Notes: a model not told the origin generated them from the letters alone. 64,000 nt of DNA from Gonocerus acuteangulatus (GCA_946811695.1 OX328124.1:32425648-32489647), one strand, 5' to 3'; shown: positions 21,688 to 32,948, numbered from the stretch's first letter. Made by a program: numbers and translations.

Positions 21688-22009
21688 ATGGGGTTTAAGG
21701 ACGAAGAACGTCAGAGGTTACCATCGTCCTGTAAAGTGTTTTTCAATGAAAATTATTTTTGTACTATAAAGATATTACAAGAGTCAATTACACTACATAT
21801 ATTGTCGGGAATGCTCTTAAATTGTAATGTTATATAATGTTCAAAAAGGTTTTTTAAAATTGGTTCTGAAACTGCTATGTCTAATTGTTTTACATAGATA
21901 GTGCTATAATAATAATTATGGTGATATGATCTTGGTCCATTACGGCATATTATTTAAATCTATATGTAATCAATGCATCTGCGTTCAAGGTATAGAATGT
22001 ATACAGGAA

Positions 22010-22810
22010 TTATTTATTTATTTATTTATTTTTATTTTTTGCTATATTTCTGTATATAATTTTGATTTTTTAAGAAAATTGAATACTTTGTCCACCATGG
22101 AGGGGTTGTCTGCAAGTGCTTCAGATATATCTCTTGGAATTTCATTCTTTTCTAGGGCGTCTTCGTATAACCTGCAAGGCTCGAAGATATGCCGCACAGA
22201 AATCGGTTCGTTACAAGACACACATATAGGCATTTCCTTCCCCTCCATAAGGAAACCATGAGTAAGTCTGGTATGACCTAGGCGAAGGCGAGCTAAAACT
22301 ACCTCGTCTCTTCTACTGCTGCATTGGGATGATCGCCATTGCCCTAGACTTCTTTTGACCATTTTCAATTTATTTTCGGAAACCTCCGCCCACATGGAGT
22401 GCCACCCCATCTTTATTCTCTCCACAGAAGGCGCACATAATTCCTTTGGTGTTAGGGTTGTGGGTGTGATTTCCCTTAGATCGTGTGCTGCTTTTGCCGC
22501 CATATCGGCAATTTCATTACCCAATATTCCCTCGTGGCTAGGAACCCAAAAGAAATGAACTGTTTTCCCTATAACGTTCAGCATTCGGATATATGTTTGA
22601 ATTTTTAGGCTTACTGGATTTCTTGGGTACATCTGGAGTATGGAGCGGAGCACGCTTTCTGAATCTGAGCACCTGGGACATGGGGAACTGTAAGGCTGCT
22701 GTAATGGCATGGGATTCTGCTGTAAATATTGTAGTGCGTGGGTCGAGTTTGAACTTTGTGTGTTTGAAGTTTGATCTTGTGAATTTGACTAAAACTGTTG
22801 TTCGAAGTTA
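22010..22810 (-). pseudogene. LINE ORF2 C-terminal relic with RNase H, minus strand
   Basis: The frame from 22710 down to 22042 holds HFFWVPSHEGILGNEIADMA (the last RNase H segment with its Asp), then RLRLGHTRLTHGFLMEG and the knuckle ICVSCNEPISVRHIFEPC. Upstream, FTAESHAITAA (RNase H Glu motif) sits in a different frame near 22715-22745, so at least one frameshift has broken the domain. The tail on the plus strand left side is TTATTTATTTATTTATTTTT, i.e. AAATAA units. It is 5' truncated. It resembles, but is clearly distinct from, the LINE at 7011-8703. Confidence 0.85.
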
Positions 22811-22814
22811 ACGA

Positions 22815-23590
22815 TAACATTTCATGTTTGAAACAAATGAAAACATAATTAATGAATTCCATTGAAACAATTTGAATGAAGGAAAGTAAATAATGAAACC
22901 GAATGAATGGTATATCCCTCCTGACTTCATTAACATATCGTTGTCGACGATGAAATTCTCATGCCAAGCGATCATTTTTCAATCTCTCTCAGATTGCAAG
23001 AGTTATATATCATTGCTCTCAGTCCTAGAAAATCCAAGAATGATACCACACAAAAGTACTACCAGTGAACTTACTATTATGTTGTGTGCGTTAAAGTTGA
23101 GAATCCGATAGGTGTGAATATATATATTTTTTAAAGCATATTAGTCCTGGGTGCATCCGTAAAAACGTAGCTATACTTGAATGTTGAGAGGGGGCAAGCT
23201 AATTTTTCTGGGAACAGCTCAAAGAAAAATTATTAATGTATGGGTAAATCAATAATTCCCGGAACATATTTTTTTTTTAACATAAAAGTTTTATTTTAAA
23301 TTATTTTTTCGCTCATAACTCCGAAACTATTCATGCCAGAGATTTCCCTAATGTGTTAAACGATTCGATTAGAAATGTTGAAATTTATTACCTGCTTTGC
23401 AAAGCAACAATAATTATGAAAAAAAGGGTAAACAATAGTAATTTTTTGTATTTTTTTTTTTCGCCGGCTTAACATGCATTCAGGACCTTCATATTCTAGG
23501 AGAAAAAATATGATTATGTAGAATAACGAGTATTCACGAAAATATTAACATTTTTTAAATTCTTTAAAATCCAAACGTCCCGAAGTACAT
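22815..23590. other. No recognised feature
   Basis: AT-rich, no motif-bearing frame. Confidence 0.5.
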
Positions 23591-23598
23591 TACATGTT

Positions 23599-23674
<76 letters not shown>
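23599..23674. repeat. (TA)n microsatellite
   Basis: About 38 TA units. Confidence 0.95.
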
Positions 23675-23678
<4 letters not shown>

Positions 23679-23913
23679 TTTTTTTAAAAACAAAGCTTTT
23701 AAAAACATTTTACAGATTGGTAATAGGTCATTTAGGTAGGGGGGGGGTCACGTTTTGTTAATACCTATAGAGGTGTTGTAGAACAAAATTAAATAAAAAA
23801 TTGATAATGCATTATATATAAAAGAGATCAAACTTTTTTTTTTCCTTTTTTTTTTTTTTTTTGTTTAAACAAATGTTTTAGGATATTAGCCACCTTACAG
23901 ATGAATGTTCTTA

Positions 23914-23946
23914 GTTATACAGCTCCTGCGTGACGGACTTTTTTAT
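23914..23946 (+). repeat. Solo TIR of the 29941-30628 element family
   Basis: GTTATACAGCTCCTGCGTGA and CGGACTTTTTT match the TIR of the 688-bp element with one change. It is preceded by TTA. No inverted partner was seen in the next several hundred bases. Confidence 0.75.
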
Positions 23947-24007
23947 TCTTTGAAATAATTTTCAAGCAGCATAGCCTTTGTTCCTTTTCTTATATAAGAG
24001 AGATTGT

Positions 24008-24370
24008 GGGGGGGGGGGGGCGAGGTTAGCTCAGTGGTAGAGCACTGGACTCATATGCTGGAGAACCTGAGTTCAAATCCCGAGCAAGCACTTAAGATTT
24101 TTTCTTCTAGTGTCTTCCTTCATGGGTTGAATTCGGCCTCCCTGACCGTCCCTAGGCCAACCCAGTCTTTAAATAATTTATTAATGGGTACTTTGGTGCT
24201 AATGACTCTAGCAGTCGAAGCAGCAAGGGGAAAATCAGGCGGCCGGAGCATAGTACTGACCACACTATCTCCCTAGTTTGCCGTATGGTCACGAATAAGA
24301 TACCTCTACAGTATCTGCCCCTCAGGGCCCTCGTGGCCTGTTAGGGGACTGAAAAAATAAATAAATAAGG
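24008..24370 (+). mobile_element. tRNA-derived SINE (family D) with 9-bp TSD
   Basis: After a G run: GCGAGGTTAGCTCAGTGGTA (box A), an anticodon-like CAT, and GAGTTCAAATC (box B), a good tRNA-Met-like head. The body has TCTTCTAGTGTC, CCGTCCCTAGGCC, GCCGGAGCATAGTACTGACC and CAGTATCTGCCCCTCAGGG, ending in AAAAATAAATAAATAA. AGAGATTGT flanks the element at 23999-24007 and 24371-24379. This is the best copy of family D; others are at 21110 (minus) and 34495 (plus). Confidence 0.9.
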
Positions 24371-24379
24371 AGAGATTGT

Positions 24380-25937
24380 TATAACTAAATTTTACTTTTT
24401 GTATGTTTTAGTGACCCCATTATTAGCTTTTAATGAACTTGGGATTCTTTTTTGTCAGTGATAATTAATGATGTTACATATGGTATGTACCTAGGAGTTT
24501 ACCCGTGAATTTGAAGGACTATAAAAGTGCGCATGGAGTGTTATTGACACTCTTGCATTGTATATTATAATGTATGCAGGCGACTCGATGGATTAACCAT
24601 GGACAAGAAGCATTCTGGTGAAAGTATCAGCCTCCGAGACAGCCCTGGTATCTCTGAATCATAGTTACGGCTAGGAACATCCTTGGTTTTCATTGTAATC
24701 GTTATTTACTCATATCTTATCAACGTCAATTGACACCTTTAATGATAAATGGTTTTGGAATTGTGAAAATATCTCTGTCTTCGTTTGCTTTCACTAGGTT
24801 TCAAAACCCGGAGTAATAGTTATGTTTTTTAACAAGATTTTTTAACACCAATATCAAAGTAGGCTAAAGGTAAATTCTTTTTATTTATTTACTTTTACGA
24901 CGCATATACGTATTGGCCATTAGCTCCTACCAATTATTTAAAACAACATCTACTAGTAAAACATCTTTAGTAGAATTGAAAATGCTTACCTTCTTCACAA
25001 GCATTGAAGGAAAGAAAATAGGACGGGAAAAAAGAAATTTAGTGGCTATTTTCATTTTTACTAAACAGTTTCCTTGCCTACCATCAACCACGTCCATTGT
25101 AACGCATATATCCTTTGTAGTTGTTACTAGCTACAGCCTCTTCAGCACCTAAATCTATTCTATATATGCAGCCTACCCGTAGAAGGAAATTCTCCGCTAA
25201 AAAAGCCACATTTTGGCGGCAATATAGGCTGTAAATATAGAATCAATCTAGCTCCAGAAGAGGCACCAAATGTACTTGAAACTACCATAACAAAGATAGG
25301 TGTGTTACTTGCAGATTTTGTTTATTAATTGACCATCCAAAGACGTTTTGTCGTCGATATTTCACAAAATCATTGAAACTAGATTTAACCAGTTAATTCG
25401 TTCTTGAAATTGGAATAAAAAATAAGAATCGGATGAGAAAAGATCAATCCTTTGCAGGTATTTTTCGAATGAGGCAGAATGGTGGAAGATAGAAGTGTGA
25501 AATTCCCCTGTAAAGAGTTCTAATCGATTGCTTCGCTCTTTTATTAATGGAGGTATCTAAAAAATATTTAAACAATTTTAGGTACTTTTCCATTTATTCA
25601 AACAATTACCTAGAAACGGAAATCACTAAATTCAAAAAGGCAAACCTGACTACAAATGTTTTATGCAAACAATATTTCAAATTAGAACCAAAAAAAAAGA
25701 AAAAAAGAAAAAAAAAAGCCTAATAATTCTTTACTGATGATTAAATAACAAAACATTGTGTAGGATCAGCCGCAATCTAGCAAAATCACGTATACGTAGA
25801 GCTAACAAAGGTCAGAACTTGGAACAGAACTATTATTTTCCATTGCATTATTATTATTGCATTATTTTCTGCAATTAAAAAAAGTACAATTAACACACCA
25901 CTTTCTGTATCTACACATCCCTTCTATATCTACTTAA
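24380..25937. other. No recognised feature
   Basis: AT-rich, with an A/G-rich run at 25686-25720. Nothing coding recognised. Confidence 0.5.
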
Positions 25938-25978
25938 TTAGCGCCTGCTATCTATAGTTTGCCACCCATCCTAATAAT
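25938..25978 (-). repeat. Fragment of the shared SINE domain
   Basis: Minus strand GGGTGGCAAACTATAGATAG followed by CAGGCGCT, without an attached head or A-tail. It is a lone piece of the domain shared by the SINE families here. Confidence 0.6.
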
Positions 25979-26041
25979 TCAACCTTGTGGCCTATTATCA
26001 ACCTCTTATCAAATTTGGACGATTTTTACAGACGGTAGAGC

Positions 26042-26146
<105 letters not shown>

Positions 26147-26242
26147 CATCAATCCATGCAGCAAGGGAAATGGACCTACCAGATGAGCCTGACCCGACGC
26201 TGGAGAGAGAAGCAGTCTCGCCAATCACACTATGCCTATATG

Positions 26243-26249
<7 letters not shown>

Positions 26250-26312
<63 letters not shown>
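26250..26312. repeat. (TA)n microsatellite
   Basis: About 31 TA units, separated from the compound tract by ~100 bases of ordinary sequence. Confidence 0.95.
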
Positions 26313-26319
<7 letters not shown>

Positions 26320-26931
26320 TCTAATTAGCATGCGATCGGCGTTTCCGTGACCAAGTGTTGATGGCCTCCTCTCGGTCAGATGAAAACTGTTGCCGAAAGG
26401 TCTGTACCTATCCAGTTCTTTATCTTCTGCCTTCTGTAACCTATGGCAGTGCACATACTCATACACACAAAAGAAGGAGCGATCCCGAATAATGAAAATG
26501 AGCTGCTTGATGAAGGAGACGGTTGTTGGAAGGTCTAGATATAAAGTAGATAGAAGCGGTTGGGTACTATGTAATTTACAGATATCGAGCGAGGGGTGGG
26601 CTCTGCTCGGAGGTTCGGCCAGGTAAATAGGCCAACACGATCCATTCTGTCATACGTATAGGCCCCGCTCTAGCGTCATTCTCCTGGGAGGTGTGCGCCA
26701 CAACTCTAGCTAGCAGCGAGAGTTCCTAATGAAGGTACGTTGTTATTTGGTGACTATTTCATTCTTGCTCGAATGACATCTCTATGTTGCATTCCTTAGA
26801 ATTGGCTGTTAGATAGTTTTCTGACTTGGACTGGGAAAATAGCCCACATACTATGTCGACCTGATTAGCTGAGCGTTTGAGAAATTTTGACTCTTTATAG
26901 CCCGAGATTCTTGTATATCGAAATCGTGTTA

Positions 26932-27400
26932 GACCCGGTGCACACTGAAGAAACTTGTTTCATGACACTTTAGTTCCATGAAACCGATAGATAGAAAACC
27001 ATAGGTTGGTGCACACAGAGTTTCTTGAAACCGATTTCATCAAACATGGTTTCAATTCGTTAAATCGGTTCATGAAATTCTGTTAATCGGTTTCCTATTG
27101 CTTCAGTTTCACATTTCATCAGTGGATCTTCTAGCTCTAATCAACGATCAATAACTGGCTTTGACATCCTAAAAAAATCTTTAATAAATTTATCAGGATC
27201 TCTGATTTAGTTCGCGAGCTTCAACAATACAGCTGTGTTGCCGATCCCTGATCATCGGGTGAACCCAGGAAATTGCGGTATTTAGCCACCACCACAATAC
27301 AAGTGCATCGTCGTCTGAATGATAGAAAACAGTTTATTCTGTGTGCACGCTTTAATAAAATAGGTATCATGAAACCAGTTTCTTTAGTGAGCACCGGGCC
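26932..27400. mobile_element. PIF/Harbinger-like MITE, 469 bp, TTA TSD
   Basis: Left end GACCCGGTGCACACTGAAGA and right end (reverse complement) GGCCCGGTGCTCACTAAAGA form ~35-bp TIRs that continue with AACTKGTTTCATGA. TTA flanks both sides (26929-26931, 27401-27403), matching the 3-bp TWA preference of Harbinger elements. A second inverted pair lies inside (GGTGCACACAGAGTTTCTTG near 27014 and its partner near 27330). No transposase; non-autonomous. Confidence 0.85.
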
Positions 27401-27576
27401 TTAGTCGTAAATAAACGTACGGAATCGTACATTTCGATAGGATCAACTTATGTGAAATTCGATACTTAATGTTTCTTAAGTATTATTTTCGTTTAAATGT
27501 AGTATCTGTTTAACTTCTGACATTTATAACGAGAAGAGTCTGCAATTCAGGTTAGTTATTCTTTAATAGTTATAGA

Positions 27577-28056
27577 CCAAAAGACCAGAGTATACGCTAT
27601 CTCGGAGTACATCTAGACACAAGACTGACTTGGCGACATCACATACACAAAAAACTACAAGAAGCTCACACACGACTGTTACAAATTTACCCATTAATAA
27701 ATAGAAAAACTCCCCTAAAACACACCTGTGGTACACTACTATACAAATCGACAATACTACCCATACTAACGTACGCATGTCCTGTCTGGTTTGGCGCCAG
27801 AACCACACACATAAAACGTCTACAAACATTTCAAAACAGAGTACTCCGAATAGTGTCCAATGCTCCTTGGTTCGTAAGGAACAGCCAGATCCATAGAGAA
27901 TTGGAGGTTGATCCATTTTTCACTCACATAGAAAAGCTAGTGCGAAAATATCACCAGACTCTTCCAGCCTCCAGCAGTTCCATGTTTTATCAACTTGGAC
28001 AAAGAAAAACCTCGCGAATCAAACACAGACTTTATCAAGACATTTTAACCCTTTAA
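27577..28056 (+). CDS. Jockey-like ORF2 C-terminal fragment (post-RT region)
   Basis: Open from the first inserted base through TAA at 28054-28056, 159 codons with no internal stop. It begins PKDQSIRYLGVHLDTRLTWR, the end of the RT domain, then LKHTCGTLLYKSTILPILTY and CPVWFGARTTHIKRLQTFQN, RVLRIVSNAPWFVRN. These are standard Jockey-clade motifs of the thumb region. There is no RNase H before the stop, which fits Jockey rather than the I-like family at 7011. It has no start codon of its own and is not expected to be a functional gene. Confidence 0.92.
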   Translation, partial: PKDQSIRYLGVHLDTRLTWRHHIHKKLQEAHTRLLQIYPLINRKTPLKHTCGTLLYKSTILPILTYACPVWFGARTTHIKRLQTFQNRVLRIVSNAPWFVRNSQIHRELEVDPFFTHIEKLVRKYHQTLPASSSSMFYQLGQRKTSRIKHRLYQDILTL

Positions 28057-28130
28057 ATTTTTATCTTACAAATATTGTTTTGTGTATAATACGTTTTGTA
28101 TTGGTCCAATAAAATTGTTTTGTTTTGTTT
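27577..28130 (+). mobile_element. 5'-truncated Jockey-like LINE with 15-bp TSD
   Basis: TTTAATAGTTATAGA occurs at 27562-27576 and 28131-28145. Between them sits only the end of ORF2 and a short 3' UTR finishing in CCAATAAAATTGTTTTGTTTTG. The perfect TSD and undamaged frame suggest a young insertion. Confidence 0.94.
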
Positions 28131-28145
28131 TTTAATAGTTATAGA

Positions 28146-29150
28146 AAATTACAATACCATATAATGCTTCCGAAATGGGATTGTGACTACAGGAATCGGC
28201 GGGAGAATAGGAAAATGTATTGGAAATAGTTTTGCTCGACAATGGTTCTGGTCAGTCTAATCTAAAAATGTATTATTTTAGAGACGGACAAAGTGATTTT
28301 GATGTTTTAAATTGTATTGGCACCCTAACATATATTGGTTGGAAAGGAGTAATTCGATAGGGGGCGAGGAACCGCGTTAAAACAAAGCGACTCGAGCGTG
28401 ATTCCAACACCTCCGTAGCACTATCCTGCGCTAATTATTCTGCCCTCTACAAGACTCAATTGGTGTATTAAATTTAATGCTAAGAGTATCAGATTTAATA
28501 CTATATGAGGCCTAGTTAGAAGTGTAAGTGTGAATTAGGAACAAGTTAAATCAACATCCCAAACTCCCGTTAGGAACAAACTTTGTTTGACCTTGCAGAG
28601 CCGATACTGTTTCGAAACATAGATATCTAACTTCTCCCATACACCGAAATTTAACCTCTTTACAATGAACTTATACATTTTTATTGTATTTTTATCGTAT
28701 ATATTTAAAAAATCATTTCGATTGATTATATTTTGTCTTATTAATTTTATATTGTCTTATACAGAATCTAATTCTATCCAAAAGCCCAAGGAAATAACTG
28801 AGTTTAATGATAATAATAGTCAATAATAATTGTCAATAGTAATTGTCCTAAACCCGGAGTAGTCAAATTTGATATTGATATTTAATTAGAGGTCCTCATT
28901 AGCTTTGTTTATAGTCCACTAGAAGTTGAAAGTAACTCAATTTTTTTTATTCCTGAACGTAAAATTTAAATAAAACCAGGATACTCTAATGCATACTACG
29001 GAAATATCTAAAGAGACTTTGTTGTTTTTCAGCGCACATTTCTTGCAATACTTTCTCTATTCCTTCATCTGTCCAGAGAAATTTCTTACGACTAAAGTTT
29101 CTTCAATGTCTATTGTCGTATGACCAAGAAGTGTTATAGTGTGGTTTTTT
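28146..29150. other. No recognised gene; one HINE-like end
   Basis: 28358-28380 contains GGCGAGGAACCGCGTTAAAA, a HINE-like 3' terminus without a visible internal part. The remainder is AT-rich and unassigned. Confidence 0.45.
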
Positions 29151-29155
29151 TATCA

Positions 29156-29158
<3 letters not shown>

Positions 29159-29224
<66 letters not shown>
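29159..29224. repeat. (TA)n microsatellite
   Basis: About 33 TA units, followed by TTATATATATA and an (AC)n run of about 7 units (29236-29249). Confidence 0.95.
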
Positions 29225-29235
<11 letters not shown>

Positions 29236-29249
29236 CACACACACACACA

Positions 29250-29938
29250 TATTTTTCAAGGACCTGTTAGTTCAATTATATGTAATATATATTTTAAGAT
29301 TATATTTTTTTTCTTAGGCAATGCAGGTATTAATGCATTTTTTTCTGTTGCAGGTATTCCTAAAGATTTTCTTCTCTATGTAGCTCAGAAATTAAGTAAG
29401 TCTCCAAGTTAAGGAAAACTAATCTAAGATATTTTATGATTAGTAGGTAGGTCCTTAAAAATAGAAAAACATTACTTTTCGAATTAAAAATTATCCACTA
29501 CGCTGTTATTTTATAAGTGCAAATTTTTTTGAGAGGTTGCACTCCCATAACAAACGATTGGACGAGTTCGTTTACCAGCAAGCTCGGCCCATCTGAAGAC
29601 GGTATTTACTCCGGAACCAAATTACTTATTTGCCCATACCGCCGTAATTCTTGTTATATTGGAAAGAAACCCTACGGACATGATCCCCAACTAATGAGGA
29701 ACATGTTCTGTAAATAAAGCCAAATTTGGTTCATAAGAAGCTGAGGTTTGCTCCGAATTATGTATACTGAGAGACGCTGAACAGCAGTATGCGGTAATGA
29801 TTTTGGATTTTTCCAAACGTTGACTTTTAAAGCATTATAATAAATTCGTTAATATTCATTGTAATCAAAAGTAAAAAAAGAGGTTATTTAAAAAATTATT
29901 GAATAATCGTTACATTACTCTCCTCCTGAAAAACTGCA
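29250..29938. other. No recognised feature
   Basis: A 66-codon open frame (29517-29717) has no recognisable motif. Otherwise AT-rich. Confidence 0.45.
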
Positions 29939-29940
29939 TA

Positions 29941-30628
29941 GTTATGCAGCTCCCGCGTGACGGACTTTTTTGTCAGAAAGAATAATTTAGGTATTTTTAT
30001 TTTAGGATAATAAAATAAAAATAGTGCTAAATAAGCGATAGTTCCCTGTGTTGATAAATAATATTCATTGATATCGGCAATTACTGTGCTATCTTGAATT
30101 CAATAATTTTCCTGATATGGAAATCAATTACTGATTTCAATTTATTTTGATCTTTGAAAAATGATTTTTAGACAATTTCTCGTATAGGCCTGATATGCAA
30201 GAAATAAATACATTACGAGCCTGGCCCGGCATGATATGGCATTATAGGTGACTCGGGCAAAACAAGCACCTGACGTGTCACAGTCTTTAAATGTGACGAA
30301 GAAGTTAATTACTCTGGATACCGTAAGTCTGTTTGCTCGTTTTATTTGTTGTTACATCGGACTCCAGGTCTTTTGCTGGTGTCAACATCGGTCCCCGAAA
30401 ATATTCTGGCAGTAAATTTTTTTTTAGGGATATAACAATATTCTTTCCAACGTTCGGTATGATGATATTAAATACGCCCGTTAATTATTTAATTTTTTTG
30501 TCTTAATAAACGTTAGAAGTACGGTTTAATGAACATTATTTATATATTACGAGATTGTTCTCTTCCCCTGTTTCCCTTTATTCTCAATAATGTATTTAAA
30601 AAAGTCCGTCACGCAGGAGCTGCATAAC
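29941..30628. mobile_element. DNA transposon/MITE, 688 bp, 31-bp TIRs, TA TSD
   Basis: Left TIR 29941-29971 (GTTATGCAGCTCCCGCGTGA, CGGACTTTTTT) and right TIR 30598-30628 differ at one base. TA flanks both ends (29939-29940, 30629-30630). No transposase ORF inside. TA target use fits the Tc1/mariner group but is not specific. Stray single ends occur at 23914, 36621 and, more diverged, 63428. Confidence 0.88.
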
Positions 30629-30944
30629 TAAGCACTTTCCTCAGAATTTGGGTAGTGTAGACTGCTTTCCAGAACAATTTGCTTAAAATATCCTACATAA
30701 ATAAAATAAAAACGTGAATAGTTCTCATTTTGTAATGAGTAACTGATCAATTATTAATTTGCATCCAGAGTTATGTTTACACATGGTACCTACTACACTA
30801 CGTAATAAGTACAAAAATCCTCATATTATCGTATTTTGATCTAACGCAGGAACAGGATACAGTCGCTCTAGATACAAAGCGCTCCTTGCGGCGGCTTTGT
30901 GAACCTACGTCTGCCGGCTTTTCTATTCAAATATATTACAAATT

Positions 30945-31519
30945 AAACCCCCGCTTTCCGATTGACCGATTCAGCTCATTTTTACAACACTTCTTTCTCA
31001 TGAGTTACCCACGACGTATACCGCGTTTCGTTACAATACAGCAGAAATTACGACCGGTATGTGTATATTAGGAATTTGGGTCCGGAGTAAACCCCCCCTT
31101 CTAATGAACCGATTTAGTTTATTTTTACAACACATATTTACCTGTGGATTAGCACAACGAATACCGAGTTTCGTCGAAATATACCAAAAATCACGGCTGG
31201 TAGTGGCGAATTGGTATTGTGGGTCCGTAGTAAACCCCCCCTTCTAATGAACCGATTTAGTTCATTTTTATATCTCACTTTTCTCTCTATATTAACACTA
31301 CGAATACCAAGTTTCGTTGAAATATAACAAATATTACGGCTGACATAGTCAAATAAGTGTTTTTGGTTCGGGGTAAACCCCCCCTTCCGGTGGACCGACT
31401 TTGGTGGTTAACGAACTCGTTCAATCGTTTGCTAATTGAATGCTATATACCAAGTTTCGTGACGAAAAAACAAAAACTCTGGCCGCTATCGTGTTAACAG
31501 ACACATATATATATATATA

Positions 31520-31572
<53 letters not shown>

Positions 31573-31695
31573 TTTAACGGGGGTCATTTTCGGTGTCTAC
31601 TAGGTAGGATCGATAAAGATTTGAAGAAATTTTTCAAAAATTCCGTCATGAGTCCAACCTCAATAGCTACTTTCCTTCGGAGGAAAGTGCTAAAA
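30945..31695 (+). mobile_element. HINE/Helentron-like repeat, copy A
   Basis: Begins with three ~143-bp units (30945, 31089, 31232) each opening AAACCCCC(C)CTT and containing GAACCGATTTAGTTCATTTT, then a fourth opening at 31375 that turns into GGTTAACGAACTCGTTCAAT, GTTTCGTGACGAAAAAACA and CTATCGTGTTAACAGACA. A (TA)n tract follows (about 31504-31570), then TTTTAACGGGGGTCATTTTC, a ~95-base segment, a perfect 8-bp hairpin at 31669-31688 and CTAAAA. No ORF. Internal microsatellite plus terminal hairpin is the layout of Helentron-associated (DINE-1-like) elements. Confidence 0.75.
31504..31570. repeat. (TA)n microsatellite inside HINE copy A
   Basis: TA run interrupted once by GC near 31521. Confidence 0.95.
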
Positions 31696-31748
31696 TGCCA
31701 AAAGATCATATATTAAAAAAAAATCTTCAACTGTTCATTAATTTTCTT

Positions 31749-31765
31749 ATATATATATATATGTA

Positions 31766-31815
<50 letters not shown>
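31749..31815. repeat. (TA)n microsatellite
   Basis: TA run with TG interruptions at its left side; it adjoins the hammerhead-like family-B copy on the minus strand. Confidence 0.95.
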
Positions 31816-31818
<3 letters not shown>

Positions 31819-31935
31819 TTTTTATCTTCTTTTAATAAAGCCTTATAGGTAAAAAAATTGCTTCAACACTTATTTTACATCATTTTATTCATGTCGACTA
31901 GTTTCAGGGAACTTGGCCTCTCATCACAGACAAAT
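31816..31935 (-). ncRNA. Hammerhead-like motif, variant family B, with downstream tail
   Basis: Minus strand: TGTC, TGTGATGA, a GAGG...CCCT stem, GAAACTAGTC, GACA. TGTC/GACA would form stem I and the ACTAGT palindrome a dimer-type stem III. The core box is TGTGATGA instead of CTGATGA, so catalysis is doubtful. ATGAATAAAATG follows, then sequence shared with 41790-41870 and a (TA)n tract. Confidence 0.35.
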
Positions 31936-32540
31936 GCCTGGTTTATGTTTGATACGATCCATTAAAGTAGTTTGATTGTCAGTGTTGTCTATATTTTTAA
32001 CATTTTGTATTATCCTGTTTTTAAATTGTCCTTATTCTCATACATTTTCTTATTCACTGATAATGTTAAAATTCTGGAGAATGAAAATAATCTCGTAGAA
32101 AGGAAAATAAAATAAAATATACTAAAAATTTAAAATAGGAGCAAATCAGTCACTAAAAAAAAGGAAATAAAACATTTTAATAATATATTTTTCGCTATAA
32201 TAAATGATATGTAGAACCAACGATAACACTGTTCTGCACGAAAATCCTCCTTCAAACCAAAACATGCTTTCTTACTGTTTTCAAATGTGCTGAACACGAA
32301 TTTGAAGTCAGATTCTGTCTATCACGCACAGTTTCATGAGAAATTCTAGTTTTTTATCCAAAAATGTGAGTTTTTTTAAATTTGGCGAATTGTGTTTGGC
32401 ATCAAAACATAGTGAAAAAAATTCAAAAGCCCGATGATTTTGAGCGCAATGAAGTATATTTGAACGGAAAAAAATTTGATGGGAATATTACAAGTGGTTG
32501 AAGAAATATGGCTAAAAGTGTTTTTTCAGTTTTTGATCTT
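31936..32540. other. No recognised feature
   Basis: AT-rich and unassigned. It may belong to the same degraded element as the ORF fragment that follows. Confidence 0.4.
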
Positions 32541-32552
32541 GATCCTTGAGTA

Positions 32553-32948
32553 GATGTCGATCTACTCAAGGACCTCACTTTTGAAGCAAAGTTAAATACT
32601 ACTGAGAAAAAGGCTTGGATTGCTTTTCGAGAGGTATGTGCTAAGTTTTTGGGAAACGAAAAATCTAGAGACTACCGAAAAATAGTCCAAGAACTGCTTA
32701 CTTCATATAAAACATTGGGATGCAATATGTCCTTAAAAATACATTTCCTGCATAGTCACCTAGACTTTTTCGCCCCAAATTTGGGTGCAGTTTCGGACGA
32801 ACAAGGAGAACGATTCCACCTAGACATATCCAGAATGGAAAAAAGACATACTGGCAAATGGAATGAGAAGATGCTGGCGGATTACTGCTGGACACTGCAG
32901 CGGGAGACAGAGGAGGAAGAGTACAAAAGAAAAAAAAATACTCATTGA
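32553..32948 (+). pseudogene. C-terminal fragment of a repeat-encoded protein
   Basis: An open frame of 131 codons before TGA at 32946-32948, with an upstream in-frame stop at about 32547. It contains KAWIAFREVCAKFLGN, LGCNMSLKIHFLHSHLDFF, NLGAVSDEQGERFH and MLADYCWTL. From memory these phrases are common in multi-copy arthropod ORFs of uncertain class, presumably transposon proteins. No start, no catalytic motif that I can name. A 28-base palindrome (32544-32571, CCTTGAGTAGA...TCTACTCAAGG) covers its first codons. It is called a degraded transposon ORF, class unknown. Confidence 0.55.

Noticed and set aside
22593..22811. Plus-strand frames across 22355-22811
   Set aside because: Shadows of the minus-strand LINE RNase H relic.
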